NCBI GenBank assembly: GCA_902500775.1
Contig: CABVRZ010000028.1
Coordinates: forward strand, 1 to 58,100
DNA: 58,100 nucleotides
From: an uncultured Nitrospira sp.
GTDB lineage: Bacteria > Nitrospirota > Nitrospiria > Nitrospirales > Nitrospiraceae
Direction of reading: 5' to 3'
The notes beneath the pieces are model-generated. The model worked only from the letters and a program-made list of their open reading frames with translations. It was not told where the DNA came from and made no database searches. Position 1 is the first letter of the stretch, and each line of letters starts with the position of its first letter. Positions 7,755 through 17,217 of the stretch are shown here, one piece after another. Made by a program: the position numbers and the translations under genes.

Positions 7755-8837
7755 ATGATCCAACCACCATCACCCGAAGTAGTATCTTCCAGGAGTGCCC
7801 CGCTCTTCGGCTTCTGGTATCCCGCTGTGCCGAGCCATACGCTGGGGCCAGGGATGATGAAAGGCGTACTGATGTTGGGTCTACCGATCGTGCTATGCCG
7901 CGATCGAGAAGGGCGTCTGGCTGCCATGCGCGATCTCTGCCCTCACCGGGGTATGCCGTTGTCATGCGGACGGTTTGACGGGGAACGAGTGGAATGTCCC
8001 TACCATGGTTGGCAGTTTGACATGCAGGGGCGATGTCGTCGAATTCCTGCACTACCTGACGGAAGTACGTTCCAAACGGATAAGGTCGGCGTCACGTCGT
8101 ATCCCGCTGAAGAAACGGACGGGATGATTTGGTTGTATCTGGCTGATGAACGCGGGAACACTGATCCATTGCCGCCTGCTCCGCGCATGCCGCTTCCATC
8201 GGAGCCTCGACAGTCATTCCACATTTCCCTGACCTACACCTGCACGCCCGATGACGGTGTCATCGGGCTTATTGATCCGGTCCATGGGCCTTACGTTCAT
8301 TCTTGGTGGCGCAGTGATGCGCAGATGCATGAGAAGACGAAAATCTTTGAGCCGATCCCCTATGGCTTCCGGATGACTGCGCACAGACCAGCAAAGAACA
8401 GCGGGCCGTTTCATTGGGTCGAGCGCATTTACGGAGGGCCGATGACGACCACGATTGATTTTCTACTCCCGAATCAGCGGGTCGAGCTGATGCAATGTGG
8501 CAGGGCGTGGGTTGCCAATCGATTGATGGCCACACCAGTATCCGATATGGAATGTCGCATTGACTTTTCTGCCTACTGGCGGGGTCTGCATTGGCTGCCC
8601 TTCGGCAATCTGATTTTTCGTACGCTGACCAAGATGTTTCTGAGCCAGGATGAACGAGCCATGAAGCATCTGGCGGTGGGTCTCCGTCACAAGCCCTCAT
8701 CCATGTTTCTGGGGGACGCCGATATGCCCGCTCGATGGTACTACAAGCTCAAGGCGGCCCATCTCGAATCGGTTCAGACAGGGCGTCCCTTCAACCACCC
8801 GCTCAAAGAACGCGTCACGCTTCACTGGCGAAGCTGA
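7755..8837 (+). CDS. Rieske [2Fe-2S] non-heme iron oxygenase-like protein
   Basis: Protein of about 360 aa. The N-terminal Rieske domain has CPHRG and CPYHGWQF, giving the two Cys and two His ligands of the [2Fe-2S] cluster. The C-terminal half contains DDGVIGLIDPVHGPYVH, with His/Asp residues placed like the mononuclear-iron facial triad of ring-hydroxylating oxygenases. The substrate cannot be told. No reductase or ferredoxin gene is adjacent. I prefer the ATG at 7755; an in-frame start 15 codons upstream adds a hydrophobic stretch and cannot be excluded. Confidence 0.85.
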   Translation: MIQPPSPEVVSSRSAPLFGFWYPAVPSHTLGPGMMKGVLMLGLPIVLCRDREGRLAAMRDLCPHRGMPLSCGRFDGERVECPYHGWQFDMQGRCRRIPALPDGSTFQTDKVGVTSYPAEETDGMIWLYLADERGNTDPLPPAPRMPLPSEPRQSFHISLTYTCTPDDGVIGLIDPVHGPYVHSWWRSDAQMHEKTKIFEPIPYGFRMTAHRPAKNSGPFHWVERIYGGPMTTTIDFLLPNQRVELMQCGRAWVANRLMATPVSDMECRIDFSAYWRGLHWLPFGNLIFRTLTKMFLSQDERAMKHLAVGLRHKPSSMFLGDADMPARWYYKLKAAHLESVQTGRPFNHPLKERVTLHWRS

Positions 8838-8880
8838 ATCCGTCTCATAAGAAATGACGAGCCTACCACGAGAGAGGATA

Positions 8881-10890
8881 TTAGGGGGTAGGTTTATCTG
8901 TGAGGATGAATTCCATCGCACGCCGAATCTCATCGCGTGATCCGAGTAGCACCACGATATCGCCGGCCAAGAGTTTCGTCTTGTCCGACGGATTCGATTC
9001 CGTCACCCCGCCCCTGGTCAAGGCGATGATCGAGGCTCCCGTCCGTGGGCGCAGTGCCAATTGGGCGAGCGATGTCCCTGCGGCGGGTGCGTCTTCCTCA
9101 ATCCGGCAGGTCTCGACTTCGACATCGGCGAGGGTACCACCGCGCAAGTGGTGCGCCAGTTCAGGCAGTTCGCTTCGGCGAAGGAGTGCGTATCCTTCGC
9201 GCCGCACCTGCTCCGCTTTTCGCATGACGAAGTCTTGCGGCATCTGATAGGTACGGAGGACGAGCGCGAAAATCTCGATCGACGTTTCAAACTCTTCTGG
9301 TACCACATCGTCAGCTCCAAGCTGATGGAGTTCCTCGAGCTCACGCAAATAGCGAGTCCTGACCACGATGTGAATCTTGGGATTCATCCCTCGAGCGACC
9401 TGCACGGTTCGGCGCGCCATGAAGGGATCGGAGATCGCCACAACCAGGACTCGAGCCTGTTCGATCTTGACGTGCCGCAGTACCGTCGGATTGGTCGCAT
9501 CTCCATAGTAGAGCGGTAATCCGTGTGCCGCCTCTCGGCGCACGGTTTCGCCGTCCAAATCCAACGCGATATAGGGAACTTCCGTCTCGCCCAAGACGCG
9601 AGCGAGGTTTCGACCGTTCAGCCCGTATCCCACGATAATGACATGGTCCTTGATGCGTAGATGCCGCCCCTCCGCTTCGAGGACATGGGCCGTGGTCTGT
9701 CCAGGAAACCAGTGGCGGAGTCGCTGGACAGCCTCGACCCGTCGGCCAAGATGGGGCGAGAGCTGAATAAGGACTGGGGTAATGATCATCGAGCAGACGG
9801 AGACGGCCAGAAATATCTGATACTGTGTCCCGGACAGAAGCTGATCCTCTTGGCCGACTTGTGCCAGAATAAAGCTGAACTCTCCTACTTGCGCGAGTGC
9901 GATGCCGGTCATGACGGCTGATCTGGGCGGCATGGCGGCAGCCAGTACGGCGCCAGCACCGGCGAAGAATTTCACGAGGAGGACGACCAGCAGCAGGCCG
10001 GTCACGATGAACGGGTACTCCAACAGAATATGCCAATCCATCAGGATGCCGATGGAAACGAAGAAGAGGCTATTGAAGCTATCACGAAAGGGCAGCACTT
10101 CGGCGATGGCTTGGTGACTGTACTCTGACTCTGAGATCACGAGGCCGGCGATGAAGGCGCCGAGGGCGAGCGAGAGTCCTCCGAGAGACGTCAGCCAGGC
10201 GATGCCGAGGCAGAGAACGATGATGGTCAATAAGAACAGTTCCCGGCTTCGGCTGCGGACGATGTGTTCGAGCAAGATCGGGACCGCATACCACGCGCCG
10301 ACCAGAATGCAGGCCACCACGACCAAAGATTTGCCCAGAGAGAGCAACACCGGTGCAAGCGCCCCATCGCCAGGGCTGGCAAGGATGGGTGTGAGCAAGA
10401 TCATCGGTACGACGGCGATGTCTTGGAAGACCAAGATCCCGATCGTCGCCCGTCCGTGCGGTGATTCGCTGGCTTCGCTGGCAGTCAATGCTTTGAGGAC
10501 AATGGCTGTGCTACTGAGTGAGAGTAGAAATCCCCAAAAAATGGCCTGAGAGGTTGGTAATCCTGCGAGCGTCCCGCCGATCCATGTAATAGCAATGACC
10601 CCTCCCACTTGGATAGGGGCGGCGATCAGTAGGAGACGTTGAAGCGAGGCAAGTTGGACTAACGAGAATTCAATGCCGATGGTGAACAGGAGGAGCACGA
10701 TGCCGATTTCTGCCAAGACCTGTACGGTGGCAATATCGGAAATGAGATTGAGTCCGTGTGGGCCGATCAGCGCACCGGCGACTAAGAATCCGGCGATCGA
10801 GGGGAGTCGGAACTGATGAAACAGAAACACCACCGCGATCGACACGGTGTAGATGAAGAGCAGATTCGTGATGACATTATAGTCGGTCAT
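8881..10890 (-). CDS. CPA2-family cation:proton antiporter with RCK domains
   Basis: Inner-membrane protein of 669 aa related to KefB/KefC. About 12 hydrophobic segments fill residues 1-390, including the family motif FLVAGALIGPHGL. They are followed by a TrkA-N/RCK Rossmann domain (HVIIVGYGLNGRNLARVL) and a TrkA-C domain near residues 570-660. It probably exchanges K+ or Na+ for protons under nucleotide control. No KefF/KefG partner gene is adjacent. It converges with the Rieske gene (44-bp gap). Confidence 0.92.
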   Translation of the reverse strand: MTDYNVITNLLFIYTVSIAVVFLFHQFRLPSIAGFLVAGALIGPHGLNLISDIATVQVLAEIGIVLLLFTIGIEFSLVQLASLQRLLLIAAPIQVGGVIAITWIGGTLAGLPTSQAIFWGFLLSLSSTAIVLKALTASEASESPHGRATIGILVFQDIAVVPMILLTPILASPGDGALAPVLLSLGKSLVVVACILVGAWYAVPILLEHIVRSRSRELFLLTIIVLCLGIAWLTSLGGLSLALGAFIAGLVISESEYSHQAIAEVLPFRDSFNSLFFVSIGILMDWHILLEYPFIVTGLLLVVLLVKFFAGAGAVLAAAMPPRSAVMTGIALAQVGEFSFILAQVGQEDQLLSGTQYQIFLAVSVCSMIITPVLIQLSPHLGRRVEAVQRLRHWFPGQTTAHVLEAEGRHLRIKDHVIIVGYGLNGRNLARVLGETEVPYIALDLDGETVRREAAHGLPLYYGDATNPTVLRHVKIEQARVLVVAISDPFMARRTVQVARGMNPKIHIVVRTRYLRELEELHQLGADDVVPEEFETSIEIFALVLRTYQMPQDFVMRKAEQVRREGYALLRRSELPELAHHLRGGTLADVEVETCRIEEDAPAAGTSLAQLALRPRTGASIIALTRGGVTESNPSDKTKLLAGDIVVLLGSRDEIRRAMEFILTDKPTP

Positions 10891-11304
10891 ACTGGGCTGT
10901 GCGTCGTCGCGTGATGAATGTGTCCAGAGACGGTTGATGATGTGAGAGCACGAGTCTACGTTGTTTTATCCAACATTGTATCGAGACTATGACGGGCAGG
11001 ATACCTGAGGTTTCTATCTCGGACAAGGTAATGTCGGGTGTGGGGCAGGAGCGGTTTGGGATGAGGGAGCCTTGGGTATCAGTAGTTTGGCCGCCGAGTG
11101 CCAACCTCTCATAGGTTTGCAGTGGGCGACGGGTAAAACTGCGGCAAACGTCAGTCGGTCGAGGCCCTGCAGGTTGTGATTCCCCCCTCCAAAGCTGCAT
11201 AGACGAAAAAACAACCCATTGAGTAGGGTGTCTGCACCAACTACAAAAGAGATCAAGGGTGCTCAGGCTCTATGCATCTTGGCGATATGATCTGGAGGTG
11301 TCCT
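10891..11304. other. Intergenic region between divergent genes
   Basis: About 414 bp between the antiporter and an exported-protein gene transcribed divergently. Short antisense ORFs here have no recognisable family and no ribosome sites. Promoters for both neighbours must lie here, but I see no convincing -35/-10 pair. Confidence 0.4.
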
Positions 11305-11865
11305 ATGCGGCTGGTTCAAGGAACGTTTCTCTCAGCGACTATCCTGGTGGCCCTGTCCACGGGGATGGCTTGGGGCGACACGGGAGCTGGCCCAACGACG
11401 TGGAAATGTCCCGAGGCAGATGGAAGCTTGATGTACACCAACAAGGAGCGGGCCGGGTGCGAAGTGATGGACCTGAAGCCCCTCTCTGTCGTGCCTGATT
11501 TGGTGAATATGCCGACCATTCCTCGAACCCAGGCCACGAGGGATTCCCAGTTTGACGTGGCTCCTGTTCGAGACCGCGAGTTAATGGGTGGAGGACGGCA
11601 GGTACCGGAGTGGGCACGCGACTGGTATGCGAGCAACACGGCAACGGGTTCTGTGCAGGCTGAGGTCTGTGGTCTCTACATGGAATGGATGCAGCTTGTG
11701 CAAAAAACACGAGGCGGATTGTTCTTTGGGTCTGATCCATCCTATGGGGGCGACATCACGGGGAAGAATCAGCGAGGGGCCAGCTATTCATTTTACGATA
11801 ATGCGCGCTACATCGCATTGTCGAGGCTCTTTGGGACCGGGTTTGTGCCGGTAGGGTGTTTCTAA
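11305..11865 (+). CDS. Hypothetical exported Cys-containing protein
   Basis: Protein of 186 aa with a signal peptide (MRLVQGTFLSATILVALSTG, probable cleavage near AWG-D). The mature start (TTWKCPEADGSLMYTNKE) resembles a DUF4124-like segment: an aromatic-rich short repeat with 'DG...YTN'. Four Cys in the mature part could form disulfides in the periplasm. The start is fixed by GGAGG (11294-11298) six nt before the ATG at 11305. It is immediately followed by a dispersed repeat element. Function unknown. Confidence 0.8.
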   Translation: MRLVQGTFLSATILVALSTGMAWGDTGAGPTTWKCPEADGSLMYTNKERAGCEVMDLKPLSVVPDLVNMPTIPRTQATRDSQFDVAPVRDRELMGGGRQVPEWARDWYASNTATGSVQAEVCGLYMEWMQLVQKTRGGLFFGSDPSYGGDITGKNQRGASYSFYDNARYIALSRLFGTGFVPVGCF

Positions 11866-11866
11866 C

Positions 11867-11984
11867 AGGATACGGGAAAAGTCCTCCAGCTGCGTTCTCG
11901 CATCGCTCAAAGACCCAACGTACCGGAGCCTATGCCTCGTTTGCACTCACTGCGGCCTTGCTGAAAGGCTTTTTGAGCATCCTG
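11867..11984. repeat. Palindromic MITE-like intergenic element, copy A
   Basis: About 118 bp starting two bases after the preceding stop codon. The left end AGGATACGGGAAAAAGTCC and right end GGCTTTTTGAGCATCCT are imperfect terminal inverted repeats. The core contains GCTGCGTTCTCGCATCGCTC and CACTGCGGCCTTGCTG. Two related copies lie at 42974-43087 and 45421-45541. Confidence 0.75.
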
Positions 11985-12084
11985 ACGAGTTTTTCTAGCA
12001 GGAATATCGATCGATGCAGTTCAACCAGACCAGTGACCTCAAGTACGTTTTCAGAAACCTGCTGGATCGCTCAGCCCGTATTCC

Positions 12085-13107
12085 TCAGACCCCGTAGAAC
12101 TCTCGGTACCACTTCACGAAACGAGGAATCCCCACCTCGATCGATGTACTTGGCCTGAAACCCACATCCTTCGTGAGATCGTCGATGTCAGCATAGGTGG
12201 CTGGGACATCACCAGGCTGGATTGGTAGTAGGTTCTTTTCCGCCTTCTTGCCCAACGCCTTTTCTAAGACCTCAATAAAGTGCAGCAGCTCCACCGGCTG
12301 ATGGTTGCCAATATTGTAGATGCGGGCTGGAGCGGAGCTGGTTCCTGGATCAGGTTGGTCCCCCGACCAGGATGGATTGGCCGTTGCCGGACGATCGAGG
12401 GTTCGAATGATGCCTTCGATGATATCATCGACATAAGTGAAGTCGCGTTTCATTTTACCCTGGTTGAAGACCTCGATCGGTTTCCCCTCTAGGATGGCTT
12501 TGGTAAAGATGAAGAGGGCCATATCAGGACGTCCCCAGGGGCCATACACGGTAAAAAAACGCAGGCCGGTGCAAGGCAGCCGGTACAAATGGGCATAGCA
12601 GTGCGCCATGAGCTCGTTGGCCTTTTTACTGGCGGCATAGAGTGAGACAGGATGATCCACATTGTCATGGATCGAGAACGGCATGTGAGTATTGCCCCCA
12701 TAGACCGAACTCGACGACGCATAGACCAAATGCTCGATCTGGTTGTGACGGCAGCCTTCCAGGATATTCATGAACCCTTCAATATTGCTCTCAGTGTAGG
12801 CATGTGGATTGACCAGCGAATAGCGAACCCCGGCTTGAGCGGCCAAGTGCACCACGCGTCGGATCGGCTGGTTGGCAAAGAGACCTTTCATGCCTTGCCG
12901 ATTCGCAAGGTCCAGTTTGACGAATGTGAATCGTTCATGAGGCTTTAGTTGTGCGAGTCGAGCCTCCTTCAGCCGGACGTCGTAGTACTCATTGATATTG
13001 TCGAGGCCGATGACATGGTCGCCTCGATCCAGGAGACGCATGGCGACGTGGAATCCGATAAATCCAGCAGTTCCGGTGACAAGAATCGTTGATGGTCGTT
13101 CGCTCAT
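12085..13107 (-). CDS. UDP-glucuronate 4-epimerase (NAD-dependent epimerase family)
   Basis: Protein of 340 aa, an extended short-chain dehydrogenase fold. It has the N-terminal NAD-binding GTAGFIGFH, the SDR catalytic YAASK with upstream Ser residues (ASSSSVYG), and the [17 protein letters not shown] segment typical of UDP-glucuronate 4-epimerases, which supply UDP-galacturonate for surface polysaccharide. UDP-glucose 4-epimerase is the alternative. It is 24 bp downstream of the MBL-fold gene and probably co-transcribed with it. Confidence 0.88.
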   Translation of the reverse strand: MSERPSTILVTGTAGFIGFHVAMRLLDRGDHVIGLDNINEYYDVRLKEARLAQLKPHERFTFVKLDLANRQGMKGLFANQPIRRVVHLAAQAGVRYSLVNPHAYTESNIEGFMNILEGCRHNQIEHLVYASSSSVYGGNTHMPFSIHDNVDHPVSLYAASKKANELMAHCYAHLYRLPCTGLRFFTVYGPWGRPDMALFIFTKAILEGKPIEVFNQGKMKRDFTYVDDIIEGIIRTLDRPATANPSWSGDQPDPGTSSAPARIYNIGNHQPVELLHFIEVLEKALGKKAEKNLLPIQPGDVPATYADIDDLTKDVGFRPSTSIEVGIPRFVKWYREFYGV

Positions 13108-13131
13108 AGCTACTCCTCAAAAAAGAACAGT

Positions 13132-14760
13132 CTATCGCCGTTGCTCGGTTCTCACAAACGGTGGATTGCCATGATCTACACGATAGAGCGTGAGTGGGGC
13201 AAGGGATTCTCCTGTCGACTGGATATCGATGGCTCCACCATTCGTCGGTCGATAGATGTCTAGTGCGTGGGCATGATGATAGCGACAGCCCTGTGACGCA
13301 AGAAGGTCTTTCAACTTTTCTGCCGGCTCCCAGTGTGCGGTCAAGAGCGCGGTTCTGGAGGGGTTGCGTCGACTGAACATGAAGGAGAGGTGGTCGGGGT
13401 ACCACTCAGCACCACCGGTCGCGTACGAAACAAACATCCTCGCACGGGCGGCCGCACAAAGCTCCGCAAGATAGGTGTTGGTCAGATAGCCGTTTTCGCC
13501 AACGTCGAGCCATTGGCCAGGGTGAGAAAGAGGGGCGTGGGCGGCATAAGTCCGAAGCTCGAGCAGCTGTTGTTGGGAGGCCAGCACGAGACCAATCGGT
13601 CCATATTGGCTGACCACCGGTTGGATGACATTGTCCTTGAGGGCCGATCGTCCGTTATTGGTGGGACCACTATCCGCATGAACCAGCACATTGTACCCGC
13701 GATCGGAAATGAGATAGCAGTTCCTCGGCATCTCCAAGTCGCATGGGTCCTCCCCGTAGAACGGGACCGAAATGACGGCGCCTCCTTCAAACGGCCAGCT
13801 GTCGCCATGAGCGAGTTCAATCACCTGCTCAAATCCCAGCTCCGTCAGCAGTGAGCGATAGTCAAAGAAGAATTGCTTTCGGTTCTTCCTGGCGGGCACG
13901 ATAATCGGCGTGTCCTTTGGAAGATGGAGTAACGTGCGAGGGTCGACATGATCGTCGTGGTCATGAGTAAGGAATACCGCGGCGGGTTTTGGCAGCAGCC
14001 CTCCCCAGGGTGAAGGGAGGGGTGACTCGGCGAACCAGGGCAATAGCCACGGATCAAAAAGCAACACCGTGTCACGTTGTCGGTAAAGTAAGGCTGCATG
14101 TCCAAGGTGAACGGTGTCCTGATCCTGAACGACGTCGAACCAATGGCGGCGCAGGGAAGCGGTGGCCGACGTCGTCAGGCATCCATGCTGTTGCAAGAGC
14201 TCCATAAACGTGGTTAACAGACTCTGGTGGTCGCGAGGTATCGAAGAGACGACCGTGCCGATTTCTTCAACCGTATGGGTGCCATCAAGCAGGCCGAGCA
14301 ACTTGCCGATTGAGGGGCCTAAGCGACGATTGCTGAATCCGAATGGGATGGCCTGGTGGTTAATCGCATGGAATATGCGGAGGCCGCCATTCGTGACAGT
14401 TGTGGATTTTGTCGGATCAGTCTGGAACTCCCAGCAAAAGGTGCCGTCCGATCGACGGCCACAGCGAATGTGTCGTTGAAGATAGGGTCGGGTGTTGACC
14501 AGCTCTGCGTAGGCATCTTCGAGCCGTCGCCGACGCTCGGGTTCGTCCAGCGGGGCACGCTTCGAGAAGACATCGCTGATCGCGGTATCGATTGCACTGG
14601 ATAGGAGACTGTGTGCTTCCTGAAGGCTCATCACGACTTCAGACGATACACCGCCTATGAACGGGAAGGGCCCCGGTGGTTCAGCGCTTTCCAGTTGGCC
14701 CCAACACCAAGGGACAAGACTCACATAATGATGACGAGGCAGGGTGTCCCAGATCTTCAT
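13132..14760 (-). CDS. MBL-fold metallo-hydrolase domain protein
   Basis: Protein of about 542 aa. Residues from about 240 on hold a metallo-beta-lactamase fold with the metal-binding FLTHDHDDHVDP (HxHxDH) and a later His/Asp pair near VLVHADSG. The N-terminal 230 residues lack a recognised domain and may be a PqqD-like or substrate-carrier segment. The C-terminus is long. The ATG at 14760 is preferred to an in-frame start nine codons earlier that would run into a hairpin repeat. Substrate unknown. Confidence 0.82.
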   Translation of the reverse strand: MKIWDTLPRHHYVSLVPWCWGQLESAEPPGPFPFIGGVSSEVVMSLQEAHSLLSSAIDTAISDVFSKRAPLDEPERRRRLEDAYAELVNTRPYLQRHIRCGRRSDGTFCWEFQTDPTKSTTVTNGGLRIFHAINHQAIPFGFSNRRLGPSIGKLLGLLDGTHTVEEIGTVVSSIPRDHQSLLTTFMELLQQHGCLTTSATASLRRHWFDVVQDQDTVHLGHAALLYRQRDTVLLFDPWLLPWFAESPLPSPWGGLLPKPAAVFLTHDHDDHVDPRTLLHLPKDTPIIVPARKNRKQFFFDYRSLLTELGFEQVIELAHGDSWPFEGGAVISVPFYGEDPCDLEMPRNCYLISDRGYNVLVHADSGPTNNGRSALKDNVIQPVVSQYGPIGLVLASQQQLLELRTYAAHAPLSHPGQWLDVGENGYLTNTYLAELCAAARARMFVSYATGGAEWYPDHLSFMFSRRNPSRTALLTAHWEPAEKLKDLLASQGCRYHHAHALDIYRPTNGGAIDIQSTGESLAPLTLYRVDHGNPPFVRTEQRR

Positions 14761-14764
14761 GAGC

Positions 14765-14830
14765 GTGAAACGTGAAACGTGAAGCATAAGAGGTGGTAGA
14801 TCATTTCACTGCTCACGTCTTACCTTTCAC
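14765..14830. repeat. Imperfect palindrome built of GTGAAACGT units
   Basis: The left arm at 14765-14785 repeats GTGAAACGT. The right arm at 14811-14830 (GCTCACGTCTTACCTTTCAC) is its near reverse complement. It lies between the VOC gene, whose last codons overlap the right arm, and the MBL gene. It has the same motif as 4142-4199. Confidence 0.55.
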
Positions 14831-15253
14831 CCACTCCAATCCGCTGATCGTCGGTTCATAGAGCGCCTGGATGAGGTTGCCGTCGGGGTCAGAGAAATAG
14901 AACGAGTAACTGCCGTCACGATGCAGTTTCGGCTCCTTGGTAATGCGCCCACCCAGGGACTCAATGAAGGGCACAATCTCACGGTACATCTGATCCACGG
15001 CCTGCGGGCTGTCGAGAATCACGCCCATGTGGTCGAGCAGTTGGGTCTTCGCGGAATCGTAGGAGTCCAATTCACCCTTCGAGATCTGATGCAGTGCCAG
15101 GTTGTCGATCCCAGAGCTGAAATAGACGTTCTCGGGGTCTGGTTCCCAAACGACCTTCATGCCGAGCAGCAGCTCGTAGAACCGACGCGATCGAGGAAGA
15201 TCCATGACGCGAAGTGCCAGGTGCCGAAGACCGCGATGCAGTGGTGCCGTCAT
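14813..15253 (-). CDS. VOC-superfamily (glyoxalase/dioxygenase-like) protein
   Basis: Protein of 146 aa with two beta-alpha-beta-beta-beta modules of the vicinal oxygen chelate fold. It starts GLRHLALRVMDLPRSRRFYE and ends SYSFYFSDPDGNLIQALYEP. A conserved His and Glu in these motifs are likely metal ligands. The reaction is unknown. It is the first gene of a minus-strand run VOC, MBL, epimerase and is divergent from hemD. Confidence 0.87.
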   Translation of the reverse strand: MTAPLHRGLRHLALRVMDLPRSRRFYELLLGMKVVWEPDPENVYFSSGIDNLALHQISKGELDSYDSAKTQLLDHMGVILDSPQAVDQMYREIVPFIESLGGRITKEPKLHRDGSYSFYFSDPDGNLIQALYEPTISGLEWVKGKT

Positions 15254-15393
15254 GAGGTGTCACGCACTCAGTGAACAAATATGTATCCGTATAGTAGGGA
15301 GAGCAACGATCAGCCGTCAACGGAAAACGGGCTCTTCCTTGCGCCGGTGACTGTAGTATGATTGGCCCTTGATCGTTGAGGAGTATCACGTCT

Positions 15394-16221
15394 ATGACAT
15401 TCAATGGAATGACAGTGGCCGCGTTCGAAAGCCGGATGGCAACGGAGCTGGCCAACCTGATTGAACGGTACCAAGGTTGCCCGCTGGTGGCGCCCGCGCT
15501 GCGCGAGATCCCGCTGGAGAGCAACAACGTGGCCTATGAATTCGGAACGCGCCTGATGGCGGGGCAGATCGATATGCTCGTTCTCCTGACCGGCGTTGGC
15601 ACGGAGGCTCTCTTTGAAATCCTGAAGCCGAGGTATCCCTGGCCATCGATTGTTGAGGCACTACAACCGGTCGTGACGGTCGCCAGGGGAGCAAAGACCG
15701 TTGCGGCTCTCAAGGTCCTGGGACTCAGTCCCACCATCACCGTGCCGGAGCCCAATACCTGGATTGATTTGGTGTCTGCCCTAGATGAATACAGCCTTGA
15801 ACCGGGAGTGCGAATCGCAGTACAGGAATATGGCATTTCCAATACCGCACTGGTGAGGGCGTTAGAACAGCGTGGGGCAGACGTCTTCCCGGTACCGATC
15901 TACCAATGGGCCTTACCGGAGGATCTGGGGCCGATGCGTGCCGCCTGCGAGCGTATCATTGCCGGACAGGTGGAGGTGATGCTCATTACCAATGCGATGC
16001 AGATCGATCACGTCATGCAGGTGCTGGAGCAAGACGGAAATGTCATTCCATTTCACGACGCGGTGCAGAAACTAGTCGTGGCCTCCGTCGGTCCTGCCGC
16101 GAGCGAACGGCTGCGCCACTTCGACTGGCCCGTCGACTTCGAGCCGTCACATCCGAAGATGGGAGTCTTGGTGAAAGAAGTGTCCGAACAAGCGGCGAGT
16201 ATTCTCGGCCGAAAACGGTAG
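15394..16221 (+). CDS. hemD: Uroporphyrinogen-III synthase
   Basis: Protein of 275 aa of the HemD family, which closes and inverts ring D of hydroxymethylbilane in haem synthesis. Two alpha/beta lobes are visible. Family features include DMLVLLTGVGTEALFE, ITVPEPNT near the hinge, and VASVGPAASERLRHF in the second lobe. The start ATG at 15394 has GAGGAG 10 nt upstream; the TTG six codons earlier overlaps that site. No other hem gene is adjacent. A diverged copy of its 3' end lies at 17122-17181. Confidence 0.9.
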   Translation: MTFNGMTVAAFESRMATELANLIERYQGCPLVAPALREIPLESNNVAYEFGTRLMAGQIDMLVLLTGVGTEALFEILKPRYPWPSIVEALQPVVTVARGAKTVAALKVLGLSPTITVPEPNTWIDLVSALDEYSLEPGVRIAVQEYGISNTALVRALEQRGADVFPVPIYQWALPEDLGPMRAACERIIAGQVEVMLITNAMQIDHVMQVLEQDGNVIPFHDAVQKLVVASVGPAASERLRHFDWPVDFEPSHPKMGVLVKEVSEQAASILGRKR

Positions 16222-16257
16222 AGTCAGTCTCCAAGACAGTGAACGGCGTTGGTGACC

Positions 16258-16797
16258 TCAGCCCTTCAATCGCTGTAACTCAATCTGGAGCGTCTGCGCC
16301 TCATCCGCGACCCAGCAATGCCCGTCTTGAATCGTCCATTGTAGTTGCATGTTGGGTCTCGCCATCTCTGCCAGAGCAGGAACGCTGTCCATAGGAAGCA
16401 GTGTCACGGAGAGATTCCTCAGCCTGTCGAGCGACGGGTGCTGGTTTGCCCACCAGACCTCGGCGCTGCGGGCTCCATAAGCATAGACGATGACCTGTTT
16501 GGAGCGGCCGCAGGCCTGACGCAGGGTCTTCTCGTCTGGCTGGCCGATCTCAATCCAGAGGTTGATGGTGCCGGTATCATCCCGTTGCCACAGGGCTGGT
16601 TCATCTTCGGTGCCGATCCCACGGCCGAACAACAAGGCCTCGTCTGCATGGAGCGCGAAAGCCAGCACCCGTACCATCAGGCGCTCCTCGGTCTCGGACG
16701 GATGGCGCGCGAGCGTGAGGGTATGGTCCTGGAAGTACTGGCGATCCAGATCGGCGATCTGCAGCAGGGCTTTATAGATGGTCGCGTTCGAAGCCAT
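16258..16797 (-). CDS. yaeQ: YaeQ-family protein
   Basis: Protein of 179 aa matching YaeQ: it starts ASNATIYKALLQIADLDRQYF, has the conserved acidic/His surface TLARHPSETEERL, and continues LFGRGIGTEDEPALW and LWIEIGQPDEKTLRQA. The fold resembles PD-(D/E)XK nucleases, but the cellular role is unsettled. The start at 16797 is chosen by family alignment. It lies 4 bp downstream of the VF530-like gene and is convergent with hemD. Confidence 0.9.
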   Translation of the reverse strand: MASNATIYKALLQIADLDRQYFQDHTLTLARHPSETEERLMVRVLAFALHADEALLFGRGIGTEDEPALWQRDDTGTINLWIEIGQPDEKTLRQACGRSKQVIVYAYGARSAEVWWANQHPSLDRLRNLSVTLLPMDSVPALAEMARPNMQLQWTIQDGHCWVADEAQTLQIELQRLKG

Positions 16798-16801
16798 AGC
16801 G

Positions 16802-17059
16802 TCAGTTAGGATGTGAGTGGCGTTCCGCAATAAACATCTGTTCAACTCGTGTGCGAGCCCACGGCGTCTTGCGCAGGAAGTTCAGACTCGACCGAATCGT
16901 CGGATGGTGGCGAAAACAGCGAATGGGCACACGTGCGCCCAGCGTCGCCCATCCGTGCCGTGCGACCAACGTCGTGACGATGGTTTCCAATGTGACCCCG
17001 TGCAAGGGATCACGGGGATGGGCCATGGTGTGCGGCTGATTCATGGATGGTGTAGGCAT
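16802..17059 (-). CDS. VF530-family (DUF2132) DNA-binding-like protein
   Basis: Protein of 85 aa. The core DPLHGVTLETIVTTLVARHG, then RCFRHHPTIRSSLNFLRKTPWAR, matches the small VF530 family, reported as DNA-binding-like helical proteins. It may start at an internal Met (16802-17044). It is co-directional with yaeQ (4-bp gap), so the two likely form one small operon lying between intact hemD and a hemD relic. Confidence 0.85.
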   Translation of the reverse strand: MPTPSMNQPHTMAHPRDPLHGVTLETIVTTLVARHGWATLGARVPIRCFRHHPTIRSSLNFLRKTPWARTRVEQMFIAERHSHPN

Positions 17060-17121
17060 GAGGATGTGCAGGGTACCGATTGCGAGAAAGTTTCACAAGG
17101 GGGCTTAGTGGAAGTGGGCTG

Positions 17122-17181
17122 GTTGGTTTTGAGCTGCCACATCCGAAAAAGGGAATCTTGGCAAAAGAAGTATCAGAGCGG
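17122..17181 (+). pseudogene. Relic of a hemD-like 3' end
   Basis: Sixty bases align with hemD 16133-16192 at about 73 percent. In frame they read VGFELPHPKKGILAKEVSER, against VDFEPSHPKMGVLVKEVSEQ in HemD (13 of 20 identical). The frame then runs into unrelated sequence to a stop near 17257. It has no upstream gene body, so it is a fragment of a diverged hemD paralog or donor allele. Confidence 0.6.
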
Positions 17182-17217
17182 TCTTACTATTCAACAAAAT
17201 CAAAAATTTTATGGAAG

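Noticed and set aside
11014..11256. Minus-strand ORF of 80 codons upstream of the antiporter
   Set aside because: No ribosome site, Pro/Ala/His-rich composition and no family; treated as intergenic.
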